From Mycobacterium sp. 1081908.1 (lineage in GTDB: Bacteria; Actinomycetota; Actinomycetes; Mycobacteriales; Mycobacteriaceae), in NCBI RefSeq assembly GCF_001673535.1, contig NZ_LZLY01000119.1, positions 87,884 through 151,883 of the forward strand: 64,000 bases of DNA, in the 5' to 3' direction. Under the pieces are notes generated by a model. The model did no database searches, was not told the DNA's origin, and was given only the letters and a program-made list of their open reading frames with translations. Made by a program: the position numbers and the translations under genes. Below, in pieces: positions 8,623-16,881 of this stretch. Within the stretch, counting starts at the first letter, position 1. Every line of letters begins with the position of its first letter.

Positions 8623-9866
8623 GCCGTCGAGGCCTCGGCCTCTCGTCGCCCGGCGGCCGCCATCCAGATCAGCGTCGCCGTCGCCGCGACGATGTAGATC
8701 AGCCCGGCCCAGGCCAGGTACCACGGCCGGCCGATCTGCCAGATCGTCGGTTGCGCGAAGCTCAGCAACCACGGCACGCCGACGATGGTGAGCGCCAACC
8801 AGCCCCAGCCGACGGCGCGGGCGCCGGGCCAGCCGCGCGGCGGCCCGTGAATCGCCCAGATCATCAGCGGAACCAGCCACACCCAGTGGTGGGTCCACGA
8901 GATCGGTGAGAGCAGCAGCCCGAACAACTCGACCACCAGCAACCTGCCCAGCCGGTCGGCCGGGTCCAGCGCCCGCCAGGCCAGGACGGCCAGCGCCGCC
9001 GTCACGGCCAGGGCGGCCACCACCAGCGGACCGAACCCGGCGTCGTGGCCGAGGATCCGTGAGATGCCACCGCGCCAGGATTGATTGAACGACGTGGCGA
9101 TCGGCCCCACCCGGTGCGCGTCGCCCAGCAGATCGGTGAAGTAGTAGCGGGCCTGATCGCCGACGACCAGGACCGACACGCCGACGGTGGCCAGGAAGAC
9201 CACCGCCGAGAACACCGCGGCACCCCAGCGCCGAACGCCCAACAGGTACACCCCGGCGATCGCCGGCGTCAGCTTGATCCCGGCCGCCACGCCGACCAGC
9301 AGCCCCGATAGCCACCAGCGGGTCGTCCAGGCCGCCCACAGCACCGCCAGCATGAGCAGCACGTTCACCTGGCCGTAGTCGAAGGTGCTGCGCAGCGGCT
9401 CGATCCAGATGGTGATCGCCGTCCACAGCATCGCGACGCGGTGACCTGCCCCGGCGGGCACGCCGATCAGGCGCTGGCTGATCCGGATCGCGCCGTACAA
9501 CGCGGCCATCGTCGCGACCTGCCACAGGAACGCCACCAGAGGAAACGGCAGCAGATGCAGCGGGTAGAACACGACCGCCGCGAACGGCGGATACGTGAAC
9601 GGCAGCGGGAAGTCCGGCGTCTGGTCGGCGTAGGCGTAGCTGTACAGCGTGCCCGGATGGTCGATGGCGGCGGCGCCGCCGAGGTAGACGTGCAGGTCGA
9701 CGAAGTTCGCGCCGTTGGGCGCCAGGTATGTCCAGGCCAGGCGCGCGGCGACGCTCGCGATCAGCAGCGCGGGGGCGGCCGCCTGAAGCGGGCTCGCCAG
9801 CCGCCGGGTGAGGGGTGCCGCCGGGGCGGCGGCCGGGATGGTGTCTATCCGCCCGACTTTAGCCAT
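8619..9866 (-). CDS. pimE: Polyprenol-phosphate-mannose-dependent alpha-(1,2)-mannosyltransferase PimE
   Basis: GT-C/GT87 membrane mannosyltransferase that adds the fifth mannose in polar PIM (Ac1PIM5/6) biosynthesis at the plasma membrane. It is 415 residues with roughly ten hydrophobic segments. The catalytic Asp identified in M. smegmatis PimE (D58) corresponds to D57 in NFVDLHVY, in the first extracytoplasmic loop. PLPFTYPPFAAV and the C-terminal SPISWTHHWVW are family features. Gene order with the pterin dehydratase and mutT2 matches M. tuberculosis Rv1159-Rv1160. No strong Shine-Dalgarno is visible. Confidence 0.93.
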   Translation of the reverse strand: MAKVGRIDTIPAAAPAAPLTRRLASPLQAAAPALLIASVAARLAWTYLAPNGANFVDLHVYLGGAAAIDHPGTLYSYAYADQTPDFPLPFTYPPFAAVVFYPLHLLPFPLVAFLWQVATMAALYGAIRISQRLIGVPAGAGHRVAMLWTAITIWIEPLRSTFDYGQVNVLLMLAVLWAAWTTRWWLSGLLVGVAAGIKLTPAIAGVYLLGVRRWGAAVFSAVVFLATVGVSVLVVGDQARYYFTDLLGDAHRVGPIATSFNQSWRGGISRILGHDAGFGPLVVAALAVTAALAVLAWRALDPADRLGRLLVVELFGLLLSPISWTHHWVWLVPLMIWAIHGPPRGWPGARAVGWGWLALTIVGVPWLLSFAQPTIWQIGRPWYLAWAGLIYIVAATATLIWMAAAGRREAEASTA

Positions 9867-9998
9867 CGCGGCGGCCGCCCGGTCACCGCCGTCACTCGTA
9901 TCGGTAACGATCGAATAAATGCCACACGTGTCACTTGAGTCACACCAGTATCAAAGTAGCTTCGGCGCTGGACCCGTCATCGACAACCAGGGAGAGTC

Positions 9999-10682
9999 AT
10001 GCCAACCATCTGGACCTATTTGCGAGCGGCCGCCGTCGTGGTCGGTTCGTCCGCCGCCCTACTGACGGGCGGCATCGCCCACGCCGACCCCGTGCCCGCC
10101 CCGCCGGTGCCGAACATTCCGCAGCAGCTGATCAGCTCGGCGGCCAACGCACCTCAAATCCTGCAAAACCTCGCTACCGCCCTCGGCGCCACCCCGCCCG
10201 CGGCGCCGGCCTCGCCCGGCATCACGTTCCCGGGAATGCCGTCGGCGACCTCGCCGGTGTCGCCTTCGGCGGGTATCCCGTCCATTCCGGGGCTCACCCC
10301 GCCCGCCGCGGCCACGGCCCCGGCGGCGACGCCGACGATTCCGGGCCTCGGCCAGATCCCCGGCCTGGCCCAGGCGCCGGCGGCACCCGCGGTCCCGGCC
10401 GCCCCGTCGATTCCGGGTCTGCCCGCCATCCCGGGGCTGTCGTCGCCGGCGGCTCCGGCCGCGCCGGCCACCCCGCAGATCCCCCAGGCGAAGGTGGACA
10501 TGCCGGCGCTGCCGTCCGGTCTGCCGGTCAATGTGCCCGCGCAGCTGACGATTCCGCAGGATCTGCAGGCGCTGGCCGGGGGCCAGGCGCCGGCGGCTCC
10601 CGCCACGCCGGCCGCACCGGCCGCGCCGGCGCTGCCGTCGCTGACCAACCCGATGGCGCCGCTGCTCGCGGCCATTCCCTGA
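9999..10682 (+). CDS. Ala/Pro-rich secreted protein, Rv1158c-like
   Basis: A 227-residue protein with an N-terminal signal peptide (residues 1 to about 30, ending IAHADP) and a low-complexity mature part rich in Ala and Pro, with repeated SIPGL/TIPGL units between residues 85 and 150. No catalytic domain is seen. GGGAGAG lies 6-7 nt before the ATG. It is followed 45 bp later by another signal-peptide Ala/Pro-rich gene; the pair corresponds to Rv1158c-Rv1157c. Function is unknown; cell-wall or surface location is inferred. The 132 bp upstream contains two spaced TCAC repeats (GTGTCACTTGAGTCAC). Confidence 0.8.
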   Translation: MPTIWTYLRAAAVVVGSSAALLTGGIAHADPVPAPPVPNIPQQLISSAANAPQILQNLATALGATPPAAPASPGITFPGMPSATSPVSPSAGIPSIPGLTPPAAATAPAATPTIPGLGQIPGLAQAPAAPAVPAAPSIPGLPAIPGLSSPAAPAAPATPQIPQAKVDMPALPSGLPVNVPAQLTIPQDLQALAGGQAPAAPATPAAPAAPALPSLTNPMAPLLAAIP

Positions 10683-10727
10683 GCAGCCCGCTAGACAGCA
10701 AACCCACAACCTAGACCGGAGGGCATC

Positions 10728-11753
10728 GTGGTAAGCACTCGCAATCTGTCCAAGGGTTTGGCCGCTGTCGTCACGGCGTCGGCCGCCGCGTTCGGGTTCT
10801 GCCCGAGCGCGGTGGCCGACCCGGCGGCGCCGCAGCCGACACCGCAGGCGAACTCGACCCAGCAGCTGCCGGGCCTGCCCGCTTTGTCGGAGCTGAGCCC
10901 CATAATCCAGCAGGCGGCAAGCAATCCCGGGCAGGCCACACAGCTGCTGATGGCGGCCGCTCAGGCGTTCACCCACAATCCGACCGCGCCCGCCGAATCC
11001 AAAAACGTTGCGGCGTCGGTGAATAAGTTCGTGGCCGAGCCGGGTGCGCCGGAGACCGCGCCGGCGCAGCACGTGCCTCCGCTGGGCATCGAGCCCGGGC
11101 TGCAGTCGCACCTGCCGCCGGGCATCGATCCGGCTCGCGCGGCGGGCCCGGGGCCCGTTACGGCACCCCAGGCCGCCCCGTCTGCCGCCACGCCGCCGGC
11201 CGCCACTCCGGGCACCGAGCCCGTCGCGGCCGCCGTCCCGCCGCCGGCAGCCGCCGCAGCACCGGCACCCGCCGCGGCACCGGCCCCCGCCCCGGACGCC
11301 GCACCCGCGCCCGCACCGGCTCCCGCGCCGGGGTTGGGGCCTGACGCCCCGCCCACGCAGGACTTCATGTATCCCTCGATCGGCACGAATTGCCTTGCGG
11401 ACGGCAGCAGTTCGATCGCGACCGCACTGTCGGTGGCGGGGCCGGCCAAGATCCCGACGCCGGGACCCGGGCCGGGCCAGACCGCCTACGTGTTCACCGC
11501 CGTCGGCACGCCCGGACCCGCCGAGGTGCAGAAGCTGCCGCTGAACGTCACCTGGGTGAACCTGACCACCGGCAAGTCGGGGACGGTCGCGCTCAAGCCA
11601 CGCACCGACATCAACGGCGACGGCCCCACGACGCTGACGGCGATCGTCGACACCGGTTCCGGCAGCATCATGTCGACGATCTTCGGGCAGGTCACCACCA
11701 AGGAAAAGCAGTGCCAGTTCATGCCCACGATCGGCTCGACTGTGGTGCCCTAG
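10728..11753 (+). CDS. Secreted protein with Ala/Pro linker and C-terminal globular domain, Rv1157c-like
   Basis: A 341-residue exported protein. It has a signal peptide (residues 1-31, cleavage near AVADP), a short helical segment (residues 40-105), a long Pro/Ala spacer (about residues 130-205) and a globular C-terminus with two Cys (GTNCLAD and KEKQCQF) that could form a disulfide. Start GTG at 10728 is preceded by GGAGGG at 10718-10723. It forms a tandem pair with the preceding gene. Function is unknown; the spacer suggests that the C-terminal domain is held away from the membrane or wall. The stop overlaps the next convergent gene in CTAG. Confidence 0.8.
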   Translation: MVSTRNLSKGLAAVVTASAAAFGFCPSAVADPAAPQPTPQANSTQQLPGLPALSELSPIIQQAASNPGQATQLLMAAAQAFTHNPTAPAESKNVAASVNKFVAEPGAPETAPAQHVPPLGIEPGLQSHLPPGIDPARAAGPGPVTAPQAAPSAATPPAATPGTEPVAAAVPPPAAAAAPAPAAAPAPAPDAAPAPAPAPAPGLGPDAPPTQDFMYPSIGTNCLADGSSSIATALSVAGPAKIPTPGPGPGQTAYVFTAVGTPGPAEVQKLPLNVTWVNLTTGKSGTVALKPRTDINGDGPTTLTAIVDTGSGSIMSTIFGQVTTKEKQCQFMPTIGSTVVP

Positions 11754-12364
11754 GCTTTCCAGCCGGGCGAGCGGCCGAGGTGGCTGAGAATGCGGTCGAG
11801 GTCGCTCGCGCCGTCGGACGCGGTGAGGGCCGGGCCGAACGGGGCGCCGTCGGTCGTGCGGTAGTCACCGTCGGGAACGAAGAACACCAGCGGTAGCACG
11901 GCGGCCACCACGTCGTCCGACAGCGCCAGGTCGGCGCCGATGCTCCGCGCGACGTCCCAGCCGTGCACCACGTAGTCAACGAAGTGGAAGCCGATCGCGA
12001 TCGCGCCCGGGAAGGCCGCCCTGGGGCCGAATTCGGGCAACGCAAAACTCGCGTCGAGCACCCCGTCGGCGGCGAACGCATCGAGCACGTCGGCGGCGGC
12101 CCTGGCGTAGCTGCCGCCGGGATCGGCCGCGACGGCGGCACGGACGCGGCCGGGCGCCCAAACGGCCTCGTTCGCGCCGTGGCCCCGCGCCGCGGCCGCG
12201 AACCCATGGTGCTGCGCGGTCATGTGGGCGAGCAGGTCCAGCAGGTTCCAGCCCGCGCAGGGCGTCGGGCGGTGCAGATCGTCGCGGGTGACGGCCGCGA
12301 CAACGTCGACGGACGCCTGCACGGCGAGGCGGTGGAACGGTCGAACGTCGGAAATAGTATGCAT
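11750..12364 (-). CDS. DinB/MDMPI-superfamily protein (TIGR03086-type)
   Basis: A 204-residue protein resembling the actinobacterial TIGR03086 group of the DinB / mycothiol-dependent maleylpyruvate isomerase superfamily. PTPCAGWNLLDLLAHMTAQHHGF near residues 33-55 includes the first metal-binding His, and HFVDYVVHGWDVARSIG holds further conserved His residues. Members bind a divalent metal and some use mycothiol; substrate is unknown here. It is transcribed away from a MarR gene starting about 50 bp away, so the MarR protein probably controls it. Confidence 0.82.
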   Translation of the reverse strand: MHTISDVRPFHRLAVQASVDVVAAVTRDDLHRPTPCAGWNLLDLLAHMTAQHHGFAAAARGHGANEAVWAPGRVRAAVAADPGGSYARAAADVLDAFAADGVLDASFALPEFGPRAAFPGAIAIGFHFVDYVVHGWDVARSIGADLALSDDVVAAVLPLVFFVPDGDYRTTDGAPFGPALTASDGASDLDRILSHLGRSPGWKA

Positions 12365-12414
12365 TTGTAGATCGTATGCAACCGCATATTATATGTCAAC
12401 GCTACGCTTCCTGC
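12357..12414. promoter_or_regulatory. Divergent promoter/operator region for MarR and DinB-like gene
   Basis: Unusually AT-rich for this genome. It contains the direct repeat GTATGCA at 12357-12363 and 12374-12380, a perfect palindrome CATATTATATG at 12385-12395, a -10-like TATTAT at 12387-12392 and a -35-like TTGTAG at 12365-12370 with 16-bp spacing. This fits the MarR gene starting at the ATG at 12415. The palindrome overlaps the -10, as expected for an autorepressor site. Confidence 0.55.
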
Positions 12415-12840
12415 ATGGCGACGAGGCGTCCCGATCTCGCGGCGATGATGGCGCCGCTGGTTCGCGAGATGATGGCGGCCGAGGCGCCCGCGCTCGAGGC
12501 GCATGGATTGTCGATGTGGGGCTACATCGTGCTGAGCGCGCTCGATCGCGCGCCGGTGCGCAGCCAAGCCGCTCTCGCGGAGGCGATCGGCGCCGACAAG
12601 ACGCGCATCATCCCCACCCTCGACGACTTGCAGGATCGGGGCTACATCGAACGCCGGCCCGACCCGGACGACCGGCGCGTGCGGCTGCTCGCGCTCACCG
12701 AGGCGGGCCGGGCCGTGAAAGATGCTGCGCAGCAAGACATCCAGCGCGGCGAAGAGCGCTGGCTCGGGCGGCTGTCGGCCGACGATCGCCGCGTGTTCCT
12801 AAGCGTCCTGCGTCAGCTGTCGGCCACCGACGGCGGCTAG
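12415..12840 (+). CDS. MarR-family transcriptional regulator
   Basis: A winged-helix regulator of 141 residues from the ATG at 12415. A longer frame from 12376 exists but would place its start inside the AT-rich promoter. The DNA-binding segment SQAALAEAIGADKTRIIPTLDDLQDRGYIER, followed by the wing DPDDRRVRLLALTEAG, is typical MarR. It likely represses itself and the divergent DinB-like gene; the ligand is unknown. Its stop codon abuts the stop of the next minus-strand gene within CTAGCTAG (12837-12844). Confidence 0.88.
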   Translation: MATRRPDLAAMMAPLVREMMAAEAPALEAHGLSMWGYIVLSALDRAPVRSQAALAEAIGADKTRIIPTLDDLQDRGYIERRPDPDDRRVRLLALTEAGRAVKDAAQQDIQRGEERWLGRLSADDRRVFLSVLRQLSATDGG

Positions 12841-12987
12841 CTAGTACGCCATGAAGAGGATGGCGTCCCGGTCGTACTCGAGGCCCGGGTGGGCGCTGGC
12901 GAGGTGAGCCTGGGTGAGCTCGACCAGCTCGTCCTCATCCTTGCCGGCGATGGCTTCGCCGCAGGGACACGTTATGTGTGTCTTCAC
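12841..12987 (-). CDS. DUF1059-like small protein
   Basis: A 48-residue frame with the DUF1059 pattern: CPCGEAI near residues 7-13, DEDELVELTQAHLASAHPG, and a C-terminal DRDAILFMAY. The two Cys and the two His (in AHLASAH) could bind a metal; this is inference. It starts at a GTG overlapping the stop of the glycosylase gene as GTGA, so translation is coupled and the two form a unit. Reads MKTHITCPCG at the N-terminus. Confidence 0.78.
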   Translation of the reverse strand: MKTHITCPCGEAIAGKDEDELVELTQAHLASAHPGLEYDRDAILFMAY

Positions 12988-13565
12988 GTTGCCGCCTTTC
13001 CCTTCGCTGCTGCCTTCATCTGCTTTTTATACGAACGCACCTTCCCGAGGGACTGTGCGTCGACGATGTCGGCGACGGACAGGTGCGTTCCACGCTTGCC
13101 GAAGTCCCCGGCCGCGTCGCGCCAGCCCGTCGGCGTCACGCCGTACTGCTTGCCGAGCAGCGCCAGGAAGATCTTCGCCTTCTGCTCGCCGAAACCGGGC
13201 AGCCCCTTGAGCCGGCGCAGCAGCTCGTGTCCGTCGGGCTTGCCGGCCGTCCACAGCCCCGCGGCGTCGCCGTCGTAGCGGTCCACGATGATCTGCGCCA
13301 GGGCCTGGATGCGCTTTGCCATCGATCCCGGGAAGCGGTGCACCGCAGGCCTTTCCGAGCACAGCGCGGCGAACTTCTCCGGGTCGTAGTCGGCGATCGT
13401 CGCCGCGTCCAGGCCGCCCATCCGGTCCGCGATCTTCTTCGGGCCGGCGAAGGCCGTCTCGAACGGCACCTGTTGGTCCAGCAGCATGCCGACCAGCAAT
13501 GCGAACGGGTCGTCTTCGAGCAGCGCGTCGGCCTCGGGCTCCTGCGCCAGGCAGAGCTTCGACAT
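12984..13565 (-). CDS. HhH-GPD base-excision repair protein (Rv1156-like)
   Basis: A 193-residue protein of the uncharacterised actinobacterial HhH-GPD group. The N-terminal DDPFALLVGMLLDQQVPFETAF resembles the first helices of EndoIII/AlkA-type glycosylases. LKGLPGFGEQKAKIFLALLGKQYGV (about residues 118-142) is the helix-hairpin-helix. An Asp follows in TPTGWRDAAGDF. No four-Cys iron-sulfur loop is present. TAAAGT lies 6 nt before the ATG, a fit to a leaderless promoter. Activity on damaged bases is inferred from family only. Confidence 0.85.
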   Translation of the reverse strand: MSKLCLAQEPEADALLEDDPFALLVGMLLDQQVPFETAFAGPKKIADRMGGLDAATIADYDPEKFAALCSERPAVHRFPGSMAKRIQALAQIIVDRYDGDAAGLWTAGKPDGHELLRRLKGLPGFGEQKAKIFLALLGKQYGVTPTGWRDAAGDFGKRGTHLSVADIVDAQSLGKVRSYKKQMKAAAKGKAAT

Positions 13566-13596
13566 ACGCCGACTTTAGCGCCCGGGCTATCGTGGC

Positions 13597-14124
13597 GTGG
13601 TGGTGGATGAGGCCAAATTGGAACTGATGCTGGCCCGGGACGAACTTCATCAGCTCGTGACCGCCTACTGCCGGGCCGTCGACCGCGCCGACTACGAAGC
13701 GCTCCGCGGCCTGTACCACCCCGACGCGACCGACTCGCACGGCTCGTTCTCGACGGGCGGCGTCGAACAGTTCATCGAGCAACTACGGGCCGCCGAACCG
13801 TATGTGCGCGTCTCCCAACACAACGTCACCACAACGAATTTCGTGGTCGAGGGCGACACGGCCCGCGGCGAGATCTACTGCCTGGTATTCCACACCTTCG
13901 CCGGCCCCGATCACGACATCGACGTGATCATCGGCGGCCGGTATCTGGACCGGTACCTCAAACACGACGGCGCCTGGAAGTTCAGCCACCGCACGATCGT
14001 GGCGGATTGGGCGTACCAGAAGGACCCGTCCGAAGTGAACTTCGGACACCCGAGCACCCGCGGCAGCCTGCGCGGCCAGCCCGGCCAGGCCGACCCGTCG
14101 ATCGGGCTGTTCACACCGGGCTGA
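13597..14124 (+). CDS. NTF2-like / SnoaL-type protein
   Basis: A 175-residue protein with the cone-shaped NTF2 fold pattern: N-terminal helix LARDELHQLVTAYCRAVDRADYEALRGLYHPDA, then strands ending with DGAWKFSHRTIVADW. Similar proteins are dehydratases, isomerases or aromatic-ring dioxygenase beta-like subunits, often in steroid or hydrocarbon metabolism; no partner gene is adjacent. Three GTG codons in a row begin the frame (13597, 13600, 13603); TATCGT at 13588-13593 would place a leaderless start at about 13600. Confidence 0.8.
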   Translation: MVVDEAKLELMLARDELHQLVTAYCRAVDRADYEALRGLYHPDATDSHGSFSTGGVEQFIEQLRAAEPYVRVSQHNVTTTNFVVEGDTARGEIYCLVFHTFAGPDHDIDVIIGGRYLDRYLKHDGAWKFSHRTIVADWAYQKDPSEVNFGHPSTRGSLRGQPGQADPSIGLFTPG

Positions 14125-14150
14125 ACCGCCTCGGCTGGCATCCTGTCGGG

Positions 14151-15236
14151 ATGAGCGTGCGGGACGAGTCGGCCGCCGTGCGGCAGTTCGCGGCGAAGCC
14201 CCCATTCCCGCTGTCCAAAGCGATGTCCCGAATGATCACCAGCGAGGCGCGCCCCAACTGGATCTACTTCGTCGTCATGGGGGTGGCGTTGGCGGCGGTC
14301 TACGGCGGCTTCTACTTCGCGGAGCACGCCCCGGCGGGATGGGAACACCGGCCCACGGTCGCCGTGGTCGGCATCGTCCTCGTGGTGAGCGCACTCGTCT
14401 ACGTCGGGTGGCACGCCGCCGGCGAGATCCGCATCTGGGTCGCGGGCGACGAGGTCACGGTCAAGAAGCGCCACGGTGGTGTGTTCTCGTTCGGCGATGC
14501 GACGCTCGGCCTCTGGGCGTACGGCAGGACGACCAAGACGATGGGCAGCGCGCTGCACCTGCGATCCGGTACCCGGCACTTTGTTCTCGGCGGACGGGAT
14601 CATCGCGTGGCCGCCGGAGCGCGGCTCGACGAGCCGCCCCAGGGCTACGTCGACGCGTGGCTGTGGGCCTCGGATTTCGACGAGCTGCTCGCCATCGTCG
14701 GCCACCGGAGCACCGTGCGCGCGCACCGGCCGGGACCGGACGAAGCGACTCGCTGCCTGCTGTATCCCAACATGGAGTTGGCCCACCAGGTGTCGGCGTG
14801 GGGGTTCGGGGCCAAACAACGACTGTGGCAGTCGGCCTCGCAACCGCTGGTGGCCCTCGACGTGGGCGGCGACTCGATCCGCGTGATCGACGCGAGCAAC
14901 GATGCCGTCATCGCCACGGCCCCGCGCGCGCAGGTGACCGCGACCCCGGAAACCTACAAATGCCGGCAGCGGCGATACGGCCCGTCCTACAAGCAACCCC
15001 CGCCGTCGCCCGTTCTGGTCCTGCGCGTTCCCGGCGTGGAGCCCATGCCCATCGGATGTCAGGAGCACCGCGGCGCGCTGGACTTCTCATCGCGGTTCGC
15101 GTGGCGCGGCACCGTCCCGGATCGGGTGAACCGGCCGGCCGACTATTCGGTGACGGCCGGCGATTGGCTGCTGCTGGTGGACGAATTTGGCTTGACCGCG
15201 CGGCTGGTGGACCGGACGCACCGGGCCGGCGGCTGA
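14151..15236 (+). CDS. Mycobacterial membrane-anchored protein of unknown function
   Basis: A 361-residue protein from the ATG at 14151. It has two membrane segments (about residues 37-57 and 68-88) followed by a DUF3093-like beta-rich part (EIRIWVAGDEVTVKKRHGGVFSFGDATLGLW) and a long C-terminal soluble region with a second possible PH-like half near residues 290-355. DUF3093 membership is a guess from the pattern. The frame is open for 48 codons further upstream, overlapping the previous gene, but the ATG fits the context. No recognised catalytic motif. Confidence 0.7.
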   Translation: MSVRDESAAVRQFAAKPPFPLSKAMSRMITSEARPNWIYFVVMGVALAAVYGGFYFAEHAPAGWEHRPTVAVVGIVLVVSALVYVGWHAAGEIRIWVAGDEVTVKKRHGGVFSFGDATLGLWAYGRTTKTMGSALHLRSGTRHFVLGGRDHRVAAGARLDEPPQGYVDAWLWASDFDELLAIVGHRSTVRAHRPGPDEATRCLLYPNMELAHQVSAWGFGAKQRLWQSASQPLVALDVGGDSIRVIDASNDAVIATAPRAQVTATPETYKCRQRRYGPSYKQPPPSPVLVLRVPGVEPMPIGCQEHRGALDFSSRFAWRGTVPDRVNRPADYSVTAGDWLLLVDEFGLTARLVDRTHRAGG

Positions 15237-15250
15237 CGGGTTGCGCCGAA

Positions 15251-15427
15251 TTACCCGCTCTTGCGGCGGAATTCGCGGCGGCTCTCCACGGGACCGTGCG
15301 CGCGCGAGTGTTTGTCGCCGCTGTCTTTGTGCTCCGAGGCGCCCGCCGACTTGGCCTTCTTGCGATCCAGGGCCTCACGGAACTTGCGCTTCGTGTCGTC
15401 CTCGTCTTGCGGGTTCGATTCGGCCAT
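15251..15427 (-). CDS. DUF5302-like small charged protein
   Basis: A 58-residue, highly charged, probably unstructured protein. It reads MAESNPQDEDDTKRKFREAL and ends in RAHGPVESRREFRRKSG, the recognisable DUF5302 pattern of actinobacteria. It lies alone, 41 bp after the start region of no other gene, convergent with the preceding membrane-protein gene and co-oriented with the Rv1155-like gene. Function unknown; the RNA/DNA-binding look of the tail is only composition. Confidence 0.75.
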   Translation of the reverse strand: MAESNPQDEDDTKRKFREALDRKKAKSAGASEHKDSGDKHSRAHGPVESRREFRRKSG

Positions 15428-15468
15428 ACCGGCAGCCTAGCCTGGACGGCCGCGCCTGGCTCGTGGTT

Positions 15469-15912
15469 TTACCGCTTACCCGGCGGCATGCCGTAGACGT
15501 GCGAGATCCGCAGCGTCATCAGCACCCGGCGGTCGGTGACCATCGCCTCCCGGTACTCGTCCCAGTCCGGATGCTCGCCGGCGATGTTGCGATACAAGGC
15601 AATCAGCGCCTCGACGGTGTCGTCGCCGGGCGCGGCGGCCGGGGGCGTCAGCTCCGCCGTCCCCTCGGCGACGGCGTATGACCATCCGTCGTCGGCGTCG
15701 ACGAGGATCGACGCCCGCGGGTCGCGGCGCAGGTTGCGGGTCTTGGCGCGCGGCTCGGTGATCGACACGCGGACCACCAACTCGCGCGGGTCGAAGTGAT
15801 AGCTCACGTTCGACAGCTGGGGGCGCCCGTCGCGCTTGATGGTGGCCAGCACCCCGAGGGAGTTCCCGCTGATCACGGCCAACAGCTTGTCGTCGAAGAC
15901 TTGGCGTCCCAT
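15469..15912 (-). CDS. F420-dependent PPOX-class split beta-barrel protein (Rv1155-like)
   Basis: A 147-residue split beta-barrel flavin/deazaflavin-binding protein. M. tuberculosis Rv1155 binds F420 and is thought to be an F420H2-dependent reductase. Matching blocks are LGVLATIKRDGRPQLSNVSY (residues 19-38), VRVSITEPRAKTRNLRRDPRASILV and the C-terminal RVLMTLRISHVYGMP. A -10-like TAGGCT lies 6 nt before the ATG, so the transcript is probably leaderless. Divergent from the DUF1697 gene. Confidence 0.9.
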   Translation of the reverse strand: MGRQVFDDKLLAVISGNSLGVLATIKRDGRPQLSNVSYHFDPRELVVRVSITEPRAKTRNLRRDPRASILVDADDGWSYAVAEGTAELTPPAAAPGDDTVEALIALYRNIAGEHPDWDEYREAMVTDRRVLMTLRISHVYGMPPGKR

Positions 15913-15944
15913 GCACCGAGCCTACGTCGTGGTGGAATCGGGAC

Positions 15945-16460
15945 ATGACCACATATGCGGCGTTCCTGCGCGGTGTCAACGTCGGCGGCGTCAACCTCAA
16001 AATGGCCGAGGTCGCCGGCGCGTTGACCGGGGCCGGATTCGCCAATGTCCGCACGATCTTGGCCAGCGGCAACGTGCTGCTGGAGTCTTCCGCCCGGGCG
16101 GCCGCCGTGCGCAAGAACGCCGAGGCCACGCTGCGCGACAGGTTCGGCTACGACGCATGGGTCCTGGTGTACGACGTCGATACCGTGCGCGCCGTCGTCG
16201 ACGCCTACCCGTTCGAGCGCGAGGTCGAGGGGTACCAGTCCTACGTCACGTTCGTCGCCGACGAGGCGGTGCTCGACGAGCTCGCCAAGTTGGGCAAGGG
16301 CGCGGACGAGAAGATCGCCCCCGGCGAGGGCGTGCTTTATTGGCAAGTTCCCAAGGGCAGCACGCTGGACAGCACGATCGGCAAGACGATGGGCAAGCCC
16401 CGCTACAAGTCCTCGACGACGACCCGCAACCTGCGCACGCTGGATAAGGTGTTGCGCTGA
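15945..16460 (+). CDS. DUF1697 protein
   Basis: A 171-residue DUF1697 protein. The opening TTYAAFLRGVNVGGVNLKMAEV and the VRTILASGNVLLES segment are diagnostic, and RNLRTLDKVL ends the domain. The fold is known but no biochemical role is established for the family. It starts 32 bp from the divergent Rv1155-like gene and ends 18 bp before the convergent GntR gene. Confidence 0.88.
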   Translation: MTTYAAFLRGVNVGGVNLKMAEVAGALTGAGFANVRTILASGNVLLESSARAAAVRKNAEATLRDRFGYDAWVLVYDVDTVRAVVDAYPFEREVEGYQSYVTFVADEAVLDELAKLGKGADEKIAPGEGVLYWQVPKGSTLDSTIGKTMGKPRYKSSTTTRNLRTLDKVLR

Positions 16461-16478
16461 TTGCGTTGCGCGCCAACG

Positions 16479-16844
16479 TCAATCGTCGGGGACGTTGGTC
16501 AGGTAGCGCATCGCGTCGGACTTGGTCAGGCCCAGCGCTTTGGCCACCTCGACATACTCCTTGGCGGCCGCGGCCATCGCGGCGTCGGTCGGATCGAAGC
16601 GGGAGATGAAAGTGCCGAAGCGCCCGCGCGTTTCGACGATCGCCGCCGACTCGAGCTCGCGGTAGGCCCGCGCCACCGTGTTTGCCGCGACCCCGAGCTG
16701 GCCCGCCAAATCACGCACCGTGGGGAGCCGGGATCCGGGCGGCAAGGCACCCGCCCGGACCCCGTCGATGACCTGGGTTCTGAGCTGGTCGAACAGCGGT
16801 TTGCCCGCCTTGACGTCGACCTTCAGCCAATCCCGCAGCTCCAC
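16479..16844 (-). CDS. GntR-family (YtrA-type) regulator, Rv1152-like
   Basis: A short GntR protein, 121 residues from the GTG at 16844 (MELRDWLKVD). A TTG at 16862 would add six residues; the shorter form is the length of Rv1152. The wHTH spans residues about 12-78 (PLFDQLRTQVIDGVRAGAL, then TVRDLAGQLGVAANTVARAYRELE). The C-terminus is only about 40 residues, typical of the YtrA subfamily that has no large ligand domain. Divergent from the sirtuin gene across 37 bp, so it could control both. Confidence 0.88.
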   Translation of the reverse strand: MELRDWLKVDVKAGKPLFDQLRTQVIDGVRAGALPPGSRLPTVRDLAGQLGVAANTVARAYRELESAAIVETRGRFGTFISRFDPTDAAMAAAAKEYVEVAKALGLTKSDAMRYLTNVPDD

Positions 16845-16881
16845 ATCTTCAGTATGTCCCAAGCACGACTATCTTTGTGGG

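Noticed and set aside
10154..11449. Ala/Gly-rich frames opposite the secreted Ala/Pro-rich genes that look like PE_PGRS proteins
   Set aside because: They are antisense readings of Pro/Ala codons; no PE domain, signal or start site.
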